From the NCBI RefSeq assembly GCF_001277195.1, contig NZ_CP012268.1, positions 2,604,001-2,668,000 of the forward strand: DNA of 64,000 nt. The letters run 5' to 3'. Of this stretch, positions 17,647 to 26,146 are shown piece by piece. The notes beneath the pieces were generated by a model. It made no database searches. It worked only from the letters and a program-made list of their open reading frames with translations, and was not told where the DNA came from. Every line of letters starts with the position of its first letter. Within the stretch, counting starts at the first letter, position 1. The position numbers and the translations under genes are program-made. This stretch comes from Cronobacter muytjensii ATCC 51329 (lineage in GTDB: Bacteria > Pseudomonadota > Gammaproteobacteria > Enterobacterales > Enterobacteriaceae).

Positions 17647-17674
17647 CAGGGGCGGCCTTCGCCCCTGCTATTTT
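17647..17674 (+). terminator. Attenuating hairpin between glnH and glnP
   Basis: Perfect eight-pair stem CAGGGGCG / CGCCCCTG with a five-base loop, then CTATTTTT. It resembles an intrinsic terminator inside the operon. The likely effect is partial termination or 3'-end protection, giving more binding protein than permease. Confidence 0.7.
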
Positions 17675-17701
17675 TGAACCACGGTAACACAGGAAATCAT
17701 C

Positions 17702-18361
17702 ATGCAGTTTGACTGGAGCGCCATCTGGCCTGCCATTCCCCTCTTGCTTGAAGGCGCCAAAATGACCTTGTGGATTTCGGTCCTCGGTCTGGTCGGCGGT
17801 CTGATAATCGGTCTGGTGGCCGGTTTCGCCCGTTCGTTTGGCGGCTGGATTGCGAATCACATCGCGCTGGTTTTTATTGAAATCATTCGCGGCACCCCGA
17901 TTGTGGTGCAGGTGATGTTTATCTATTTTGCCCTGCCGATGGCATTTAACGATTTACGCATCGACCCGTTCACCGCGGCGGTGGTCACCATCATGATCAA
18001 CTCCGGCGCGTATATCGCGGAAATCACCCGCGGCGCGGTGCTCTCCATCCATAAAGGCTTTCGTGAAGCGGGCCTGGCGCTGGGGCTGTCGAAGCGTGAA
18101 ACCATCCGCCACGTGATCCTGCCGCTGGCGCTACGTCGTATGCTGCCGCCGCTCGGCAACCAGTGGATCATCAGCATTAAAGACACCTCGCTGTTTATCG
18201 TTATCGGCGTCGCCGAACTGACCCGTCAGGGCCAGGAGATCATCGCGGGCAACTTCCGCGCGCTTGAAATCTGGAGCGCCGTTGCGGTGATTTATCTGGT
18301 CATTACCCTCGTTCTGAGCTTTGTTCTGCGTCGTCTGGAAAAAAGGATGAAAATCCTGTGA
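17702..18361 (+). CDS. glnP: Glutamine ABC transporter permease GlnP
   Basis: A 219-residue inner-membrane permease of the His/Glu/Gln family with about five helices. The EAA loop that contacts the ATPase is visible as REAGLALGLSKRETIRHVILPLALRR. An upstream motif IIRGTPIVVQ is typical of polar amino-acid permeases. It starts 83 bases after glnH, past the attenuating hairpin, and its TGA overlaps the GTG of glnQ by four bases. Confidence 0.97.
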   Translation: MQFDWSAIWPAIPLLLEGAKMTLWISVLGLVGGLIIGLVAGFARSFGGWIANHIALVFIEIIRGTPIVVQVMFIYFALPMAFNDLRIDPFTAAVVTIMINSGAYIAEITRGAVLSIHKGFREAGLALGLSKRETIRHVILPLALRRMLPPLGNQWIISIKDTSLFIVIGVAELTRQGQEIIAGNFRALEIWSAVAVIYLVITLVLSFVLRRLEKRMKIL

Positions 18362-19080
18362 TTGAATTTAAAAACGTCTCCAAGCATTTTGGTCAAACCC
18401 AGGTGCTGCATAATATCGATTTAAAGATTAACCAGGGCGAAGTCGTCGTCATCATCGGGCCGTCCGGCTCCGGGAAATCGACGCTGCTGCGCTGCATCAA
18501 CAAACTGGAAGAAATCACCAGCGGCGATCTGATTGTCGATGGGCTTAAGGTGAACGACCCGAAAGTGGACGAGCGCCTGATCCGTCAGGAAGCTGGCATG
18601 GTGTTCCAGCAGTTCTATCTCTTCCCGCACCTGACGGCGCTGGAAAATGTCATGTTCGGGCCGATTCGCGTGCGCGGCGCCAGCAAAGCCGAGGCTGAGA
18701 AGCTGGCGAAAGCGCTGCTGGCGAAAGTGGGGCTTGCCGAGCGCGGCCATCACTATCCGTCTGAACTTTCCGGCGGCCAGCAGCAGCGTGTGGCGATTGC
18801 CCGCGCGCTGGCGGTGAAGCCGAAGATGATGCTGTTTGATGAGCCGACCTCCGCGCTTGACCCGGAGCTGCGCCACGAAGTGTTAAAAGTGATGCAGGAT
18901 CTGGCCGAAGAAGGCATGACGATGGTTATCGTGACCCACGAAATCGGCTTCGCCGAAAAAGTGGCGTCTCGTCTGATCTTTATCGACAAAGGCCGCATCG
19001 CCGAAGACGGCAATCCGCAGGCGCTCATCGAGAACCCGCCAAGCCCGCGTCTGCAGGAGTTTTTGCAGCACGTCTCTTAA
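18358..19080 (+). CDS. glnQ: Glutamine ABC transporter ATP-binding protein GlnQ
   Basis: A 240-residue ABC ATPase. Walker A is GPSGSGKST (about 33-41), the signature is LSGGQQQRVAIARAL, Walker B is MMLFDEPTSALD and the H-loop is VTHE. The sequence is almost the same as E. coli GlnQ. The start is GTG, overlapping the glnP stop (GTGA), so translation is coupled. It drives glutamine import with GlnH and GlnP. A terminator follows within 20 bases. Confidence 0.97.
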   Translation: MIEFKNVSKHFGQTQVLHNIDLKINQGEVVVIIGPSGSGKSTLLRCINKLEEITSGDLIVDGLKVNDPKVDERLIRQEAGMVFQQFYLFPHLTALENVMFGPIRVRGASKAEAEKLAKALLAKVGLAERGHHYPSELSGGQQQRVAIARALAVKPKMMLFDEPTSALDPELRHEVLKVMQDLAEEGMTMVIVTHEIGFAEKVASRLIFIDKGRIAEDGNPQALIENPPSPRLQEFLQHVS

Positions 19081-19096
19081 GGTTTTCGCCCTGTGC

Positions 19097-19125
19097 AAAC
19101 CCTCTCCCCGGAGAGGGTTTTTTAT
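19097..19125 (+). terminator. Terminator of glnHPQ
   Basis: Arms AAACCCTCTC and GAGAGGGTTT with a four-base loop, followed by more T. Confidence 0.92.
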
Positions 19126-19135
19126 TGGCGTCGAC

Positions 19136-19190
19136 GTGGGTAGGGCGGCCTGCGGGTGATTGCCCAGCGTGGGTAAGCGACGCGCCCGCC
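19136..19190. repeat. REP-like dispersed palindromic repeat, copy A
   Basis: Contains GTGGGTAGGGCGGCC and GTGGGTAAGCG followed by CGCGCCCGCC. The GGGTAAGCG...CGCCCGCC core recurs at 48364-48443 and 53363-53447. These are non-coding intergenic repeats of the enteric REP/PU type or a related family. Confidence 0.55.
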
Positions 19191-19358
19191 CCCTCTCTCC
19201 CGCAACCGTGGCGGCGGCGCTGCGCTTACCGGCCCCTGGATGTCAAACCGGGTGCGGCGCCCCTCTTCCCAATCTCCGGAATACTCCTCTTTTCCGGGCT
19301 TCGCTTATCCGGGCACTATACTTACCTCTTTGTGTCACTTTCTCAGCCGGAGGAGAGC

Positions 19359-21617
19359 GTGCCGTGGATTTTACTGCTGCTTGTCAGCCTGTTTAGCGTT
19401 TCAGCCAATGCCGTAAGCCTGCCCGCCGCGGCGGTTGCCGCCTCGACCACTCAAAAAAGCGAGGCGCCGCCCACAGAGCCTGACGCGGAAAAAAAGAAAG
19501 CGGCCTACGCGGCGCTCGCGGATGTGCTCGAAAACGACGCCTCCCGCAAGGAGCTTATCGGCCAGTTGCGCCAGGCGGCGGCCACGCCCGCCACTGAAGC
19601 CACGCCCGTCATCAAGCCGCCCGTCGCCGAAGAAGAAGAAAAAACGGTGCTGGAGAACGTTACCGAGGTGACGCGCCACTACGGCGGCGAGCTTGCCGGG
19701 CGCTTTGCTCAGTTGCATCGCAATATCACCAGCGCGCCGCACAAGGTATTTAACGAGAAAACCTTTTTCAACGCGCTCACTCACTTCACCCTGCTCGCGG
19801 TCTCGGTATTCCTGTTTTACTTCGCGGTACGCGCGTGCGCCATTCCGCTGTACCGAAAAATGGGCCAGTGGGGACGGCGCAAAAACATCAACCGGGCGAG
19901 CTGGATACAGCTGCCGCTGATGATTATTCTGGCGTTTATTATCGACCTCGCGCTGCTGGCCCTGACGCTGTTTGTCGGCCAGATAGCGATCGATATGATG
20001 AACGCGGGCAGCCGTACCATTGCCCGTCAGCAGGGGCTGTTCCTGAACGCCTTTGCGCTTATCGAATTCTTTAAGGCTATATTGCGGCTTATCTTCTGCC
20101 CGCGCTTCCCGTCGCTGCGCCCGTTTGTCATCAGCGATGCGAGCGCGCGTTACTGGCACCTGCGCCTGAGCGGGCTAAGCAGCCTGATAGGCTACGGCCT
20201 GCTGGTGGCGGTGCCTATCATCTCAGCGCAGGTCAACGTGCAGGTCGGCGCGCTGGCAAACGTTATTATCATGCTGACTATGACCGGCTGGGCGCTGTAC
20301 CTCATTTTCCATAATAAACGCGCTATCACCGCCGGGCTGACCCGCCTTGCGGACCGCTCGCTCGCCTTTTTCAGCCTGTTTATCCGCGCGTTCGCGCTGG
20401 TCTGGCACTGGCTGGCGAGCGCCTATTTCATCGTGCTGTTTTTCTTTTCGCTCTTCGATCCGGGCAACAGCCTGAAATTTATGATGGGTGCCTCGCTGAA
20501 AACGCTCGCCATCGTCAGCGTCGCGGCGTTTATCTGCGGCGTCTTCACCCGCTGGCTGAGTAAAACCATCACGCTCTCCCCGCCAGTACAGCGCAACTAT
20601 CCGGAGCTGCAAAAACGTCTCAACGGCTGGATTTCCGTCACGCTGAAGCTGGCGCGCATTCTCACGGTTTGCGTGTCGATCATGCTGCTGATGAACGCCT
20701 GGGGCCTGTTTGATTTCTGGGAGTGGCTCACCGTGGGCGCGGGTGAGAAAACCGTGGATATCCTGATCCGCATCTCGCTTATCCTGTTCTTCTCCGCCGT
20801 CGGCTGGACGGTGCTGGCGAGCCTGATTGAGAGCCGCCTCGCGTCTGACATCCACGGCCGCCCGATGCCGAGCGCCCGCACCCGCACGCTGCTGACGCTG
20901 TTTCGCAACGCGCTGGCGGTCATTATCAGCACGATTACGGTGATGATTGTGCTCTCGGAGATTGGCGTCAATATCGCGCCGCTGCTGGCGGGCGCGGGCG
21001 CGCTGGGCCTTGCGGTCTCGTTCGGCTCGCAAACGCTGGTCAAAGACATCATCACCGGCATCTTTATTCAGTTTGAGAACGGCATGAACACCGGCGATCT
21101 GGTGACCATCGGCCCGCTGACCGGCACCGTGGAGCGCATGTCGATCCGCTCGGTGGGCGTACGCCAGGACACCGGCGCCTACCACATTATTCCGTGGTCA
21201 TCGATAACGACCTTCGCCAACTTCGTGCGCGGGATAGGCTCGTTTGTGGCGAACTATGATGTCGACCGCTTTGAGGATACCGAAAAGGCTAACCGCGCGT
21301 TGCGTGCGGCGGTGGATGAGCTGATGGAGCAGGAGGATATCCGAATGCTTGTGATAGGCGAGCCGAACGTGGTGGGCATTGTGGGGCTGACCAACACCGC
21401 CTTTACGATCCGCGTGACTTTCACCACCCAGCCGCTGAAGCAGTGGACGGTGCGTTTCGCGCTTGACGGCATAGTGAAAAAACACTTCGATCTGGCAGGT
21501 ATTCGCCCGCCGGTACAGACGGTGCAGGTCATGCAGCCGATGCCGGACGCCACCGCCGCCGCCCAGGCGCAGGCGGCGGCAGGCGGCGCGCTGCCGCCTG
21601 CGAATCCGACGGTGTAA
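19359..21617 (+). CDS. ybiO: Mechanosensitive channel YbiO (MscS superfamily)
   Basis: A 752-residue large MscS-family channel, slightly longer than E. coli YbiO (741). A signal peptide (about 1-20, VSANAVS) leads into a periplasmic Ala/Pro-rich stretch and many membrane helices (about 140-540). The conserved MscS pore helix follows (LLAGAGALGLAVSFGSQ), then the beta domain (FIQFENGMNTGDLVTIG). The C-terminus is Ala/Gln/Pro-rich. I chose the GTG at 19359 (VPWILLLL), preceded by GGAGGAG, since E. coli starts at the same place. The open frame extends 78 codons upstream through the REP-like repeat, which is not credible coding sequence. The channel opens under hypo-osmotic stress. Its stop directly abuts that of the convergent rlmF. 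Confidence 0.94.
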   Translation: MPWILLLLVSLFSVSANAVSLPAAAVAASTTQKSEAPPTEPDAEKKKAAYAALADVLENDASRKELIGQLRQAAATPATEATPVIKPPVAEEEEKTVLENVTEVTRHYGGELAGRFAQLHRNITSAPHKVFNEKTFFNALTHFTLLAVSVFLFYFAVRACAIPLYRKMGQWGRRKNINRASWIQLPLMIILAFIIDLALLALTLFVGQIAIDMMNAGSRTIARQQGLFLNAFALIEFFKAILRLIFCPRFPSLRPFVISDASARYWHLRLSGLSSLIGYGLLVAVPIISAQVNVQVGALANVIIMLTMTGWALYLIFHNKRAITAGLTRLADRSLAFFSLFIRAFALVWHWLASAYFIVLFFFSLFDPGNSLKFMMGASLKTLAIVSVAAFICGVFTRWLSKTITLSPPVQRNYPELQKRLNGWISVTLKLARILTVCVSIMLLMNAWGLFDFWEWLTVGAGEKTVDILIRISLILFFSAVGWTVLASLIESRLASDIHGRPMPSARTRTLLTLFRNALAVIISTITVMIVLSEIGVNIAPLLAGAGALGLAVSFGSQTLVKDIITGIFIQFENGMNTGDLVTIGPLTGTVERMSIRSVGVRQDTGAYHIIPWSSITTFANFVRGIGSFVANYDVDRFEDTEKANRALRAAVDELMEQEDIRMLVIGEPNVVGIVGLTNTAFTIRVTFTTQPLKQWTVRFALDGIVKKHFDLAGIRPPVQTVQVMQPMPDATAAAQAQAAAGGALPPANPTV

Positions 21618-22547
21618 TTACCGCGAACGGTTCTGTGCCCAGCGTTCGCGCTGGGCCGTATCCATAAAGCTCCAGGCGATAAAGCGGCTCTGCTTCTGGC
21701 CCTGGGCCATCTCTTTTTTGACCACTTTCACTGCGCCCGCCTGTTCCAGCGCCCGGTAAAGCTGCGGAAGGTTGTCGCCCTTCGACACCAGCGTGGTAAA
21801 CCACAGCACCTGACGGGCGAACAGCGCGCTCTCAGCGATCATCCGGGTGATGAAGCCGACCTCGCCGCCCTCGCACCATAGCTCCTGTTGCTGGCCGCCA
21901 AAGTTTAACCCCGTGTCCGGCGCGAGCCCAAGGTTACGGCGTTTACGCGCGTTACCCGCGCTGGCGGCTTCGGCGGAGTCGTGGAACGGCGGGTTGCACA
22001 GCGTCGCGTCGTAACGCTCATTTTTGTGAATGATTCCGTGGAATATCGCGTCCGGGGTTTTCTGGCGGCGCAGGCGGATGGCGCGGTTGAGCCCAGGATT
22101 GGCGTCAATAATGGCGCTCGCGCTGCGGATCGCCTCTTCGCTGGTATCGGTGCCGGTAAACCGCCAGCCGTACTCGTACTGGCCGATTAGCGGATAGATG
22201 CAGTTGGCGCCAACGCCGATATCCAGCACGCTCGCCTGCGCGGGAACAACGTCGCCGTTGCCCCCGGCCAGCAGATCCGCCAGATGATGGATATAATCCG
22301 CGCGGCCCGGCACCGGCGGACAGAGGAAGCCGTCAGGAATATCCCACTGCTGCACGCCGTAAAAGTGCGCCAGCAGCGCCTGATTGAGGGTTTTGACCGC
22401 CTGTGGATCGGCGAAATCAACGGTCGGCTCGCCGGCGGGCGAGAGGCGAACATACGCGCCAAGCGCCGGACAGCGCTGTGTCAGCGCGTCGAAATCATAG
22501 CGGCTGTGGTGGCGGTTACGTGGGTGCAGGCCCGGTTTGCGGTTCAT
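21618..22547 (-). CDS. rlmF: 23S rRNA m6A1618 methyltransferase RlmF
   Basis: A 309-residue SAM-dependent methyltransferase, E. coli YbiN/RlmF. The N-terminus has GLHPRNRHHSRYDFD. The SAM motif is VLDIGVGANCIYPL, and the catalytic N6-adenine motif IV is ATLCNPPFHDSA (NPPF). LNFGGQQQELWCEGGE is a family hallmark. It methylates A1618 of 23S rRNA. Its stop codon directly touches that of ybiO, with no terminator between. It is divergent from the flavin-reductase-like gene. In E. coli the neighbours on this side are mcbA, fiu and ybiX, which are absent here. Confidence 0.96.
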   Translation of the reverse strand: MNRKPGLHPRNRHHSRYDFDALTQRCPALGAYVRLSPAGEPTVDFADPQAVKTLNQALLAHFYGVQQWDIPDGFLCPPVPGRADYIHHLADLLAGGNGDVVPAQASVLDIGVGANCIYPLIGQYEYGWRFTGTDTSEEAIRSASAIIDANPGLNRAIRLRRQKTPDAIFHGIIHKNERYDATLCNPPFHDSAEAASAGNARKRRNLGLAPDTGLNFGGQQQELWCEGGEVGFITRMIAESALFARQVLWFTTLVSKGDNLPQLYRALEQAGAVKVVKKEMAQGQKQSRFIAWSFMDTAQRERWAQNRSR

Positions 22548-22659
22548 CGGCTTCCTCCTGTGTGGGCGCGTACAATACCCGCTGACCCGCCCCTGGTAAA
22601 TAAGCGCGGCAAAATTTACCGCGACGGCTATGATAGTTTTTTTGTCCAGGGAGTCCGCT

Positions 22660-23277
22660 ATGCACTATTACTACGAACCGGCTCGCGGCCACGGGTTGCC
22701 GCACGATCCGCTGAACGCCATCGTCGGCCCGCGCCCCATCGGCTGGATAGCCTCACAAGACAGCGAAGGCCGTCGCAACCTTGCGCCATACAGCTTCTTT
22801 AACTGCTTTAACTATCGCCCGCCGATTATCGGTTTTTCCAGCAACGGCTGGAAAGACAGCGTAAGAAATATTGCCGCGACGAAAGCGTTCGTCTGGAACC
22901 TCGCCACGCGCGAGCTGGCAGTGGCGATGAATGAAACCTCCGCCTCCCTGCCCCACGGTGAAGATGAGTTTATCCGCGCCGGTCTTACCGCCGCGCCGTC
23001 GCGGGTGGTCAGCGCGCCGCGCGTCGCCGAAAGCCCCGTCAATTTCGAATGCCGCCTCACGCAGTGCATTCAGCTCACGGCCGCCAGCGGCGAGCTGATT
23101 GATACCTGGCTGGTATTAGGCGAAGTGGTCGCGGTGCATATTGACGAGTCGCTGCTGGAAGATGGCATCTATCAGACCGCGAAAGCCCGTCCCATCCTGC
23201 GCGCGGGCGGCCCGAGCGCCTACTACGGTATTGACGAGGCGCAGCGCTTCGATCTGGTGCGCCCGGACGCGCGTTGA
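22660..23277 (+). CDS. Flavin reductase-like (FMN-binding split-barrel) protein
   Basis: A 205-residue protein of the flavin-reductase-like domain family (DIM6/NTAB). The early motif NAIVGPRPIGWIASQDSEGRRNLAPYSFF is the FMN-contact region of this group, and SVRNIAATKAFVWNLAT and the C-terminal LRAGGPSAYYGI also fit. Such proteins bind FMN and reduce flavin or small substrates. The physiological reaction is unknown. I chose the ATG at 22660 (MHYYYEP) with GGGA upstream. An earlier ATG at 22630 would add ten residues. The gene is divergent from rlmF and ends at its own terminator. It occupies the place of fiu-ybiX in E. coli. Confidence 0.88.
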   Translation: MHYYYEPARGHGLPHDPLNAIVGPRPIGWIASQDSEGRRNLAPYSFFNCFNYRPPIIGFSSNGWKDSVRNIAATKAFVWNLATRELAVAMNETSASLPHGEDEFIRAGLTAAPSRVVSAPRVAESPVNFECRLTQCIQLTAASGELIDTWLVLGEVVAVHIDESLLEDGIYQTAKARPILRAGGPSAYYGIDEAQRFDLVRPDAR

Positions 23278-23285
23278 TCGCGCCC

Positions 23286-23310
23286 AAAGCCCGCTGCGGC
23301 GGGCTTTCTC
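23286..23310 (+). terminator. Terminator after the flavin-reductase-like gene
   Basis: Arms AAAGCCCGC and GCGGGCTTT around a short loop, nine bases after the stop codon. Confidence 0.85.
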
Positions 23311-23372
23311 CCGGCAGGATGCCCCCTTTTTTGCTATAATTACCCCTGTGTTTAACCATTCAGGAGGTCCCT

Positions 23373-23639
23373 ATGGCTTCAGGTTGGGCAAACGACGGCG
23401 CGGTTCAGGATCAAATTGACAGCACCGTTGAAGACGCCGTGGCGCGGGCGCGACGCGACTTGCCAACAGGCGAAAGTCTGGAATTCTGCGAGATGTGCGA
23501 TGAGCCGATCCCCGAGGCGCGCCGTAAGGCTATCCCGGGCGTGCGTCTGTGTGTGAACTGCCAGCAAAAACAGGATGAACACCGCCAGCGTTACTCACTC
23601 TATAATCGCCGCGGCTCAAAAGACAGCCAGTTGCGCTAA
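23373..23639 (+). CDS. ybiI: YbiI, DksA/TraR-type zinc-finger protein
   Basis: An 88-residue protein with a C4 zinc finger: Cys39-X2-Cys42 (FCEMCDEPIPEARR) and Cys60-X2-Cys63 (RLCVNCQ), the DksA/TraR finger. The long coiled coil of DksA is missing, so it is of the short YbiI type. Its function is not known, and a role at the RNA polymerase secondary channel is only an analogy. Good AGGAGG ribosome-binding site before ATG. It stands alone between the flavin-reductase-like gene and ybiJ. Confidence 0.93.
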   Translation: MASGWANDGAVQDQIDSTVEDAVARARRDLPTGESLEFCEMCDEPIPEARRKAIPGVRLCVNCQQKQDEHRQRYSLYNRRGSKDSQLR

Positions 23640-23896
23640 CACCTGCGCTCCCCCATACACGCTTTTACCGTTTCGATGTGTCGATTTGTGCCCTTAAAAA
23701 ACGGGACGGTAAGGGCCTGTAAAGAAGCGTGGAAAAAAGGCATTATTGCCAATTTATTCAACAGCTTATATTACATTCAAATTTTTAGAATAAGGCTGTC
23801 AATTCTCTTCGGTTTTATATTCTGCCGCTGAATGTGACAATCATCACATCAACGGAACAAGCCGTATTAAACAGAACAAACTGCGAGAGAATCACT

Positions 23897-24157
23897 ATGA
23901 AAGCCACCAAATATGCTGTAGCCGCCCTGACCCTGTCCGTTTTTTCTTTTGCTGCCGGTGCGGCAGAACAGGTCAGCCCGGCGCAGGCGCAGGGCCTGAA
24001 TAAAATCGGTGTCGTGTCTGCTCAGGGCGCCAGCACGCTGGATGAACTGAATGCGACGCTTGCGGCAAAAGCCGAAGCGGCAGGCGCGAAGGCGTATAGC
24101 ATCACCTCCGCCAACACCAATAATCTCGCCAGCGGTACCGCGGTTATCTACAACTGA
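23897..24157 (+). CDS. ybiJ: YbiJ, small periplasmic DUF1471 (YhcN/BhsA family) protein
   Basis: An 86-residue secreted protein with a signal peptide (about 1-22, ending GAAEQV) and the DUF1471 core INKIGVVSA-like motif (LNKIGVVSAQGASTLDELNATLAAKAEAAGAKAYSIT). It is the same length as E. coli YbiJ. The family includes the stress- and biofilm-linked BhsA and McbA, and the function of YbiJ is unclear. I took the ATG at 23897 because the signal peptide starts there. Confidence 0.93.
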   Translation: MKATKYAVAALTLSVFSFAAGAAEQVSPAQAQGLNKIGVVSAQGASTLDELNATLAAKAEAAGAKAYSITSANTNNLASGTAVIYN

Positions 24158-24216
24158 TTGACCTGAGCCACTGACATACCCTTATTGCCCTTCATTAACC
24201 CTTTGTTACCCTTTTT

Positions 24217-24246
24217 GCCCGCGGCGGATGCTGCGGGCTTTTTTTA
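24217..24246. terminator. Terminator between ybiJ and ybiB
   Basis: Arms GCCCGC and GCGGGC (imperfectly extended) with a following T run, ending at the ybiB stop. It serves ybiJ on the plus strand. Confidence 0.8.
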
Positions 24247-25215
24247 TCAGAACGTCTGCGCAATCCGGGCCAGCGCCGCCGGGATATCTTCCGCCTCGCC
24301 GCTTGCCACCAGCACGCACGCCATCTGGGTTTTCAGCGATTCCGGCACCGGCTCAAGACCGGACAGACAGCGCTCGGTCCAGCGGGCGGTCACCTCGGGA
24401 TCTTTCGCCTGCGGCAGTATGACCGGCACAGACGCCGCCTCGCTCTGGCGCTCCGCCAGAATGCGCGTGCCCTGCGCGTCGATAAGCGCGATTTGCGGAC
24501 AGCGCTGCGGGTTGGCGTATACCTCCCCTTCAGTACCGTGCATCAGCAGCCCGCGTCCGCCGATATCCATGAAAAACTGTCCCACTCTGCTGACATATTC
24601 CGGATGCGACACGCTGGAAAGGCGCAGCGCGTCAGCTTCGCCGAACGGCGTCGCCAGTTTGGCGAGCGTGTGGGCGCTGTTGCGCACCCCAAGCCGCCAG
24701 CGCATCGCCAGCTGTTTTTCGAGCGGCGGGCAGAGCGCGCCAATGGGAACATACACCGGGTCGCGCCCGTCCAGCTTCGCCTGCGCCTGGCCTGCATGCA
24801 GCGTCGGGGTAATGCCCATCAGCGTGAAGATGGTTTCGGTCAGCACGCGGGTCGGATCGTCGCTCACGCCGTGCACCAGCACCGGAAAGCCGAGGCGGCT
24901 TATCAGCAGCGCCAGCAGCGGCGTCAGGTTCGCCTGCTTGCGCGCGCCGTTGTAGCTTGGAATGACCACCGGCATCGGCTTTGCGACCGGCGGCGTCAGG
25001 CGCAGGGTGTGCTGCTGCATCGCGTCATAAAAGCCGCGCATCTCCGCCTCGCCTTCGCCTTTAATGCGCAGCGCAATCAGGATGGCACCCATCTCCAGGT
25101 CCGGCACGTCGCCATCCAGCATATGCGCGTAGAGAGACCGTGCGGTATCCCGGTCCAGGTCACGCGCATGGTTCTTTCCCCGGCCAATCTCTTTAATGAT
25201 TGCGCGGTAATCCAT
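24247..25215 (-). CDS. ybiB: YbiB, TrpD2-family DNA-binding protein
   Basis: A 322-residue protein resembling anthranilate phosphoribosyltransferase (TrpD) in fold: an N-terminal helical part (GEGEAEMRGFYDAM) and a C-terminal alpha/beta part with VVIPSYNGARKQANLTPLLALL. E. coli YbiB (320 residues) binds nucleic acids without sequence preference and is LexA-linked next to dinG. The phosphoribosyltransferase motif is not intact. In E. coli ybiB adjoins dinG, but here the fimbrial operon separates them. Confidence 0.93.
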   Translation of the reverse strand: MDYRAIIKEIGRGKNHARDLDRDTARSLYAHMLDGDVPDLEMGAILIALRIKGEGEAEMRGFYDAMQQHTLRLTPPVAKPMPVVIPSYNGARKQANLTPLLALLISRLGFPVLVHGVSDDPTRVLTETIFTLMGITPTLHAGQAQAKLDGRDPVYVPIGALCPPLEKQLAMRWRLGVRNSAHTLAKLATPFGEADALRLSSVSHPEYVSRVGQFFMDIGGRGLLMHGTEGEVYANPQRCPQIALIDAQGTRILAERQSEAASVPVILPQAKDPEVTARWTERCLSGLEPVPESLKTQMACVLVASGEAEDIPAALARIAQTF

Positions 25216-25500
25216 CTTTCTCTCCTCTCTGACAGGCCTGGTAATAGCCCCGGTGAATCATTCTCTCCGATGCGCCGCCAGTGCTTCCACTGCGGATCGC
25301 TATCTGCCTCGTTGCACAATACAAGTTAAAACTCTGGTGTGACAAGCACCTGGCGCCGCCGTCGCCGTACCAGCCCCGCCGCGTTAACGCATAACTCTGA
25401 CGAAGTTTTTTAATATATTAATTCACTAAAAGAATAGTTAAGTGTTCATAACTGGAGCATTCAATACATCAGGCGCATATTTTTCATCGTTCTTATTCAC

Positions 25501-25518
25501 GCCTTAATTATTTAAGGC
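25501..25518 (+). promoter_or_regulatory. Leader hairpin before the fimbrial operon
   Basis: Perfect inverted repeat GCCTTAA-TTAT-TTAAGGC followed by TTTCTTTTC, 30 bases before the major-subunit gene. It could be a weak attenuator, a regulator site or an RNA stability element. The 331-base gap 25216-25547 is AT-rich from about 25400 on and otherwise shows no gene. I saw no FimB/FimE-type invertible repeats. Confidence 0.45.
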
Positions 25519-25547
25519 TTTCTTTTCAACCTTAAACAGGATGAATG

Positions 25548-26084
25548 ATGAAAAAAATAGTGTTCAGTACCGCCATCGCCGCTATTGCGGGTTGCTCTTC
25601 TTTTACCTGGGCTGCATCGACCGGGGAAGGACAGGTGAATTTCACCGGCGAAATCCTTGATTCCGCCTGTGAAGTGGTAAACAGCCTGAGCAGCCCGCTC
25701 CAGGTCGATTTAGGTAAAATTTCCAAAACGGTATTTAGCGGTGTTGGCTCAACGGCAACCCCGACAAGCTTTGCGTTACAGCTTAAAAACTGCCCGGCCG
25801 CCGTGACCGCCGCTTCCGTTACTTTTGGCGGCAGCGCGAGCACTGACAATGACAAAGTGCTGGCGTTGTCCAGCGGCACCGGCGTAGCCAGCGGTGTGGG
25901 CATTCAGTTGCTCGACGCCTCCGGCGCGCCGCTGGATCTCTATACCGCTTCTTCTGAATACACGCTGAAATCCGGCACTGAGACAAACGACCTGGCTTTT
26001 GGCGCGCGTTATATCCAGACGGCGGCCACGGTGACGGCTGGAAAAGCGGATTCGACCTCAACCTTTACGGTTACTTATAACTAA
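25548..26084 (+). CDS. Major fimbrial subunit (FimA-type)
   Basis: A 178-residue pilin of the chaperone-usher type. It has a signal peptide (about 1-23, ending TWA), then GEGQVNFTGEILDSACEV with the first pilin Cys. The second Cys is in QLKNCPAAV, and the C-terminus has the beta-zipper ending STSTFTVTYN with the penultimate Tyr. The subunit is secreted, folded by the chaperone, and polymerised through donor-strand exchange. Adjacent ATG codons at 25545 and 25548 are both possible, and the second has better spacing from AACAGG. First gene of a five-gene fimbrial operon. Confidence 0.92.
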   Translation: MKKIVFSTAIAAIAGCSSFTWAASTGEGQVNFTGEILDSACEVVNSLSSPLQVDLGKISKTVFSGVGSTATPTSFALQLKNCPAAVTAASVTFGGSASTDNDKVLALSSGTGVASGVGIQLLDASGAPLDLYTASSEYTLKSGTETNDLAFGARYIQTAATVTAGKADSTSTFTVTYN

Positions 26085-26146
26085 TCCTCCCCGGGATATT
26101 TGCTGTCGCCAGAAAGCTAATATCCCGCTATTAAGAAGAGATCACT

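Noticed and set aside
20223..21185. A 320-codon open frame antisense to ybiO
   Set aside because: Charged low-quality composition without known domains. ybiO is clearly the real gene.
25216..25547. A phase-variable invertible promoter before the fimbrial operon
   Set aside because: I looked for inverted repeats flanking a promoter and for an adjacent FimB/FimE-type recombinase. Neither is present.
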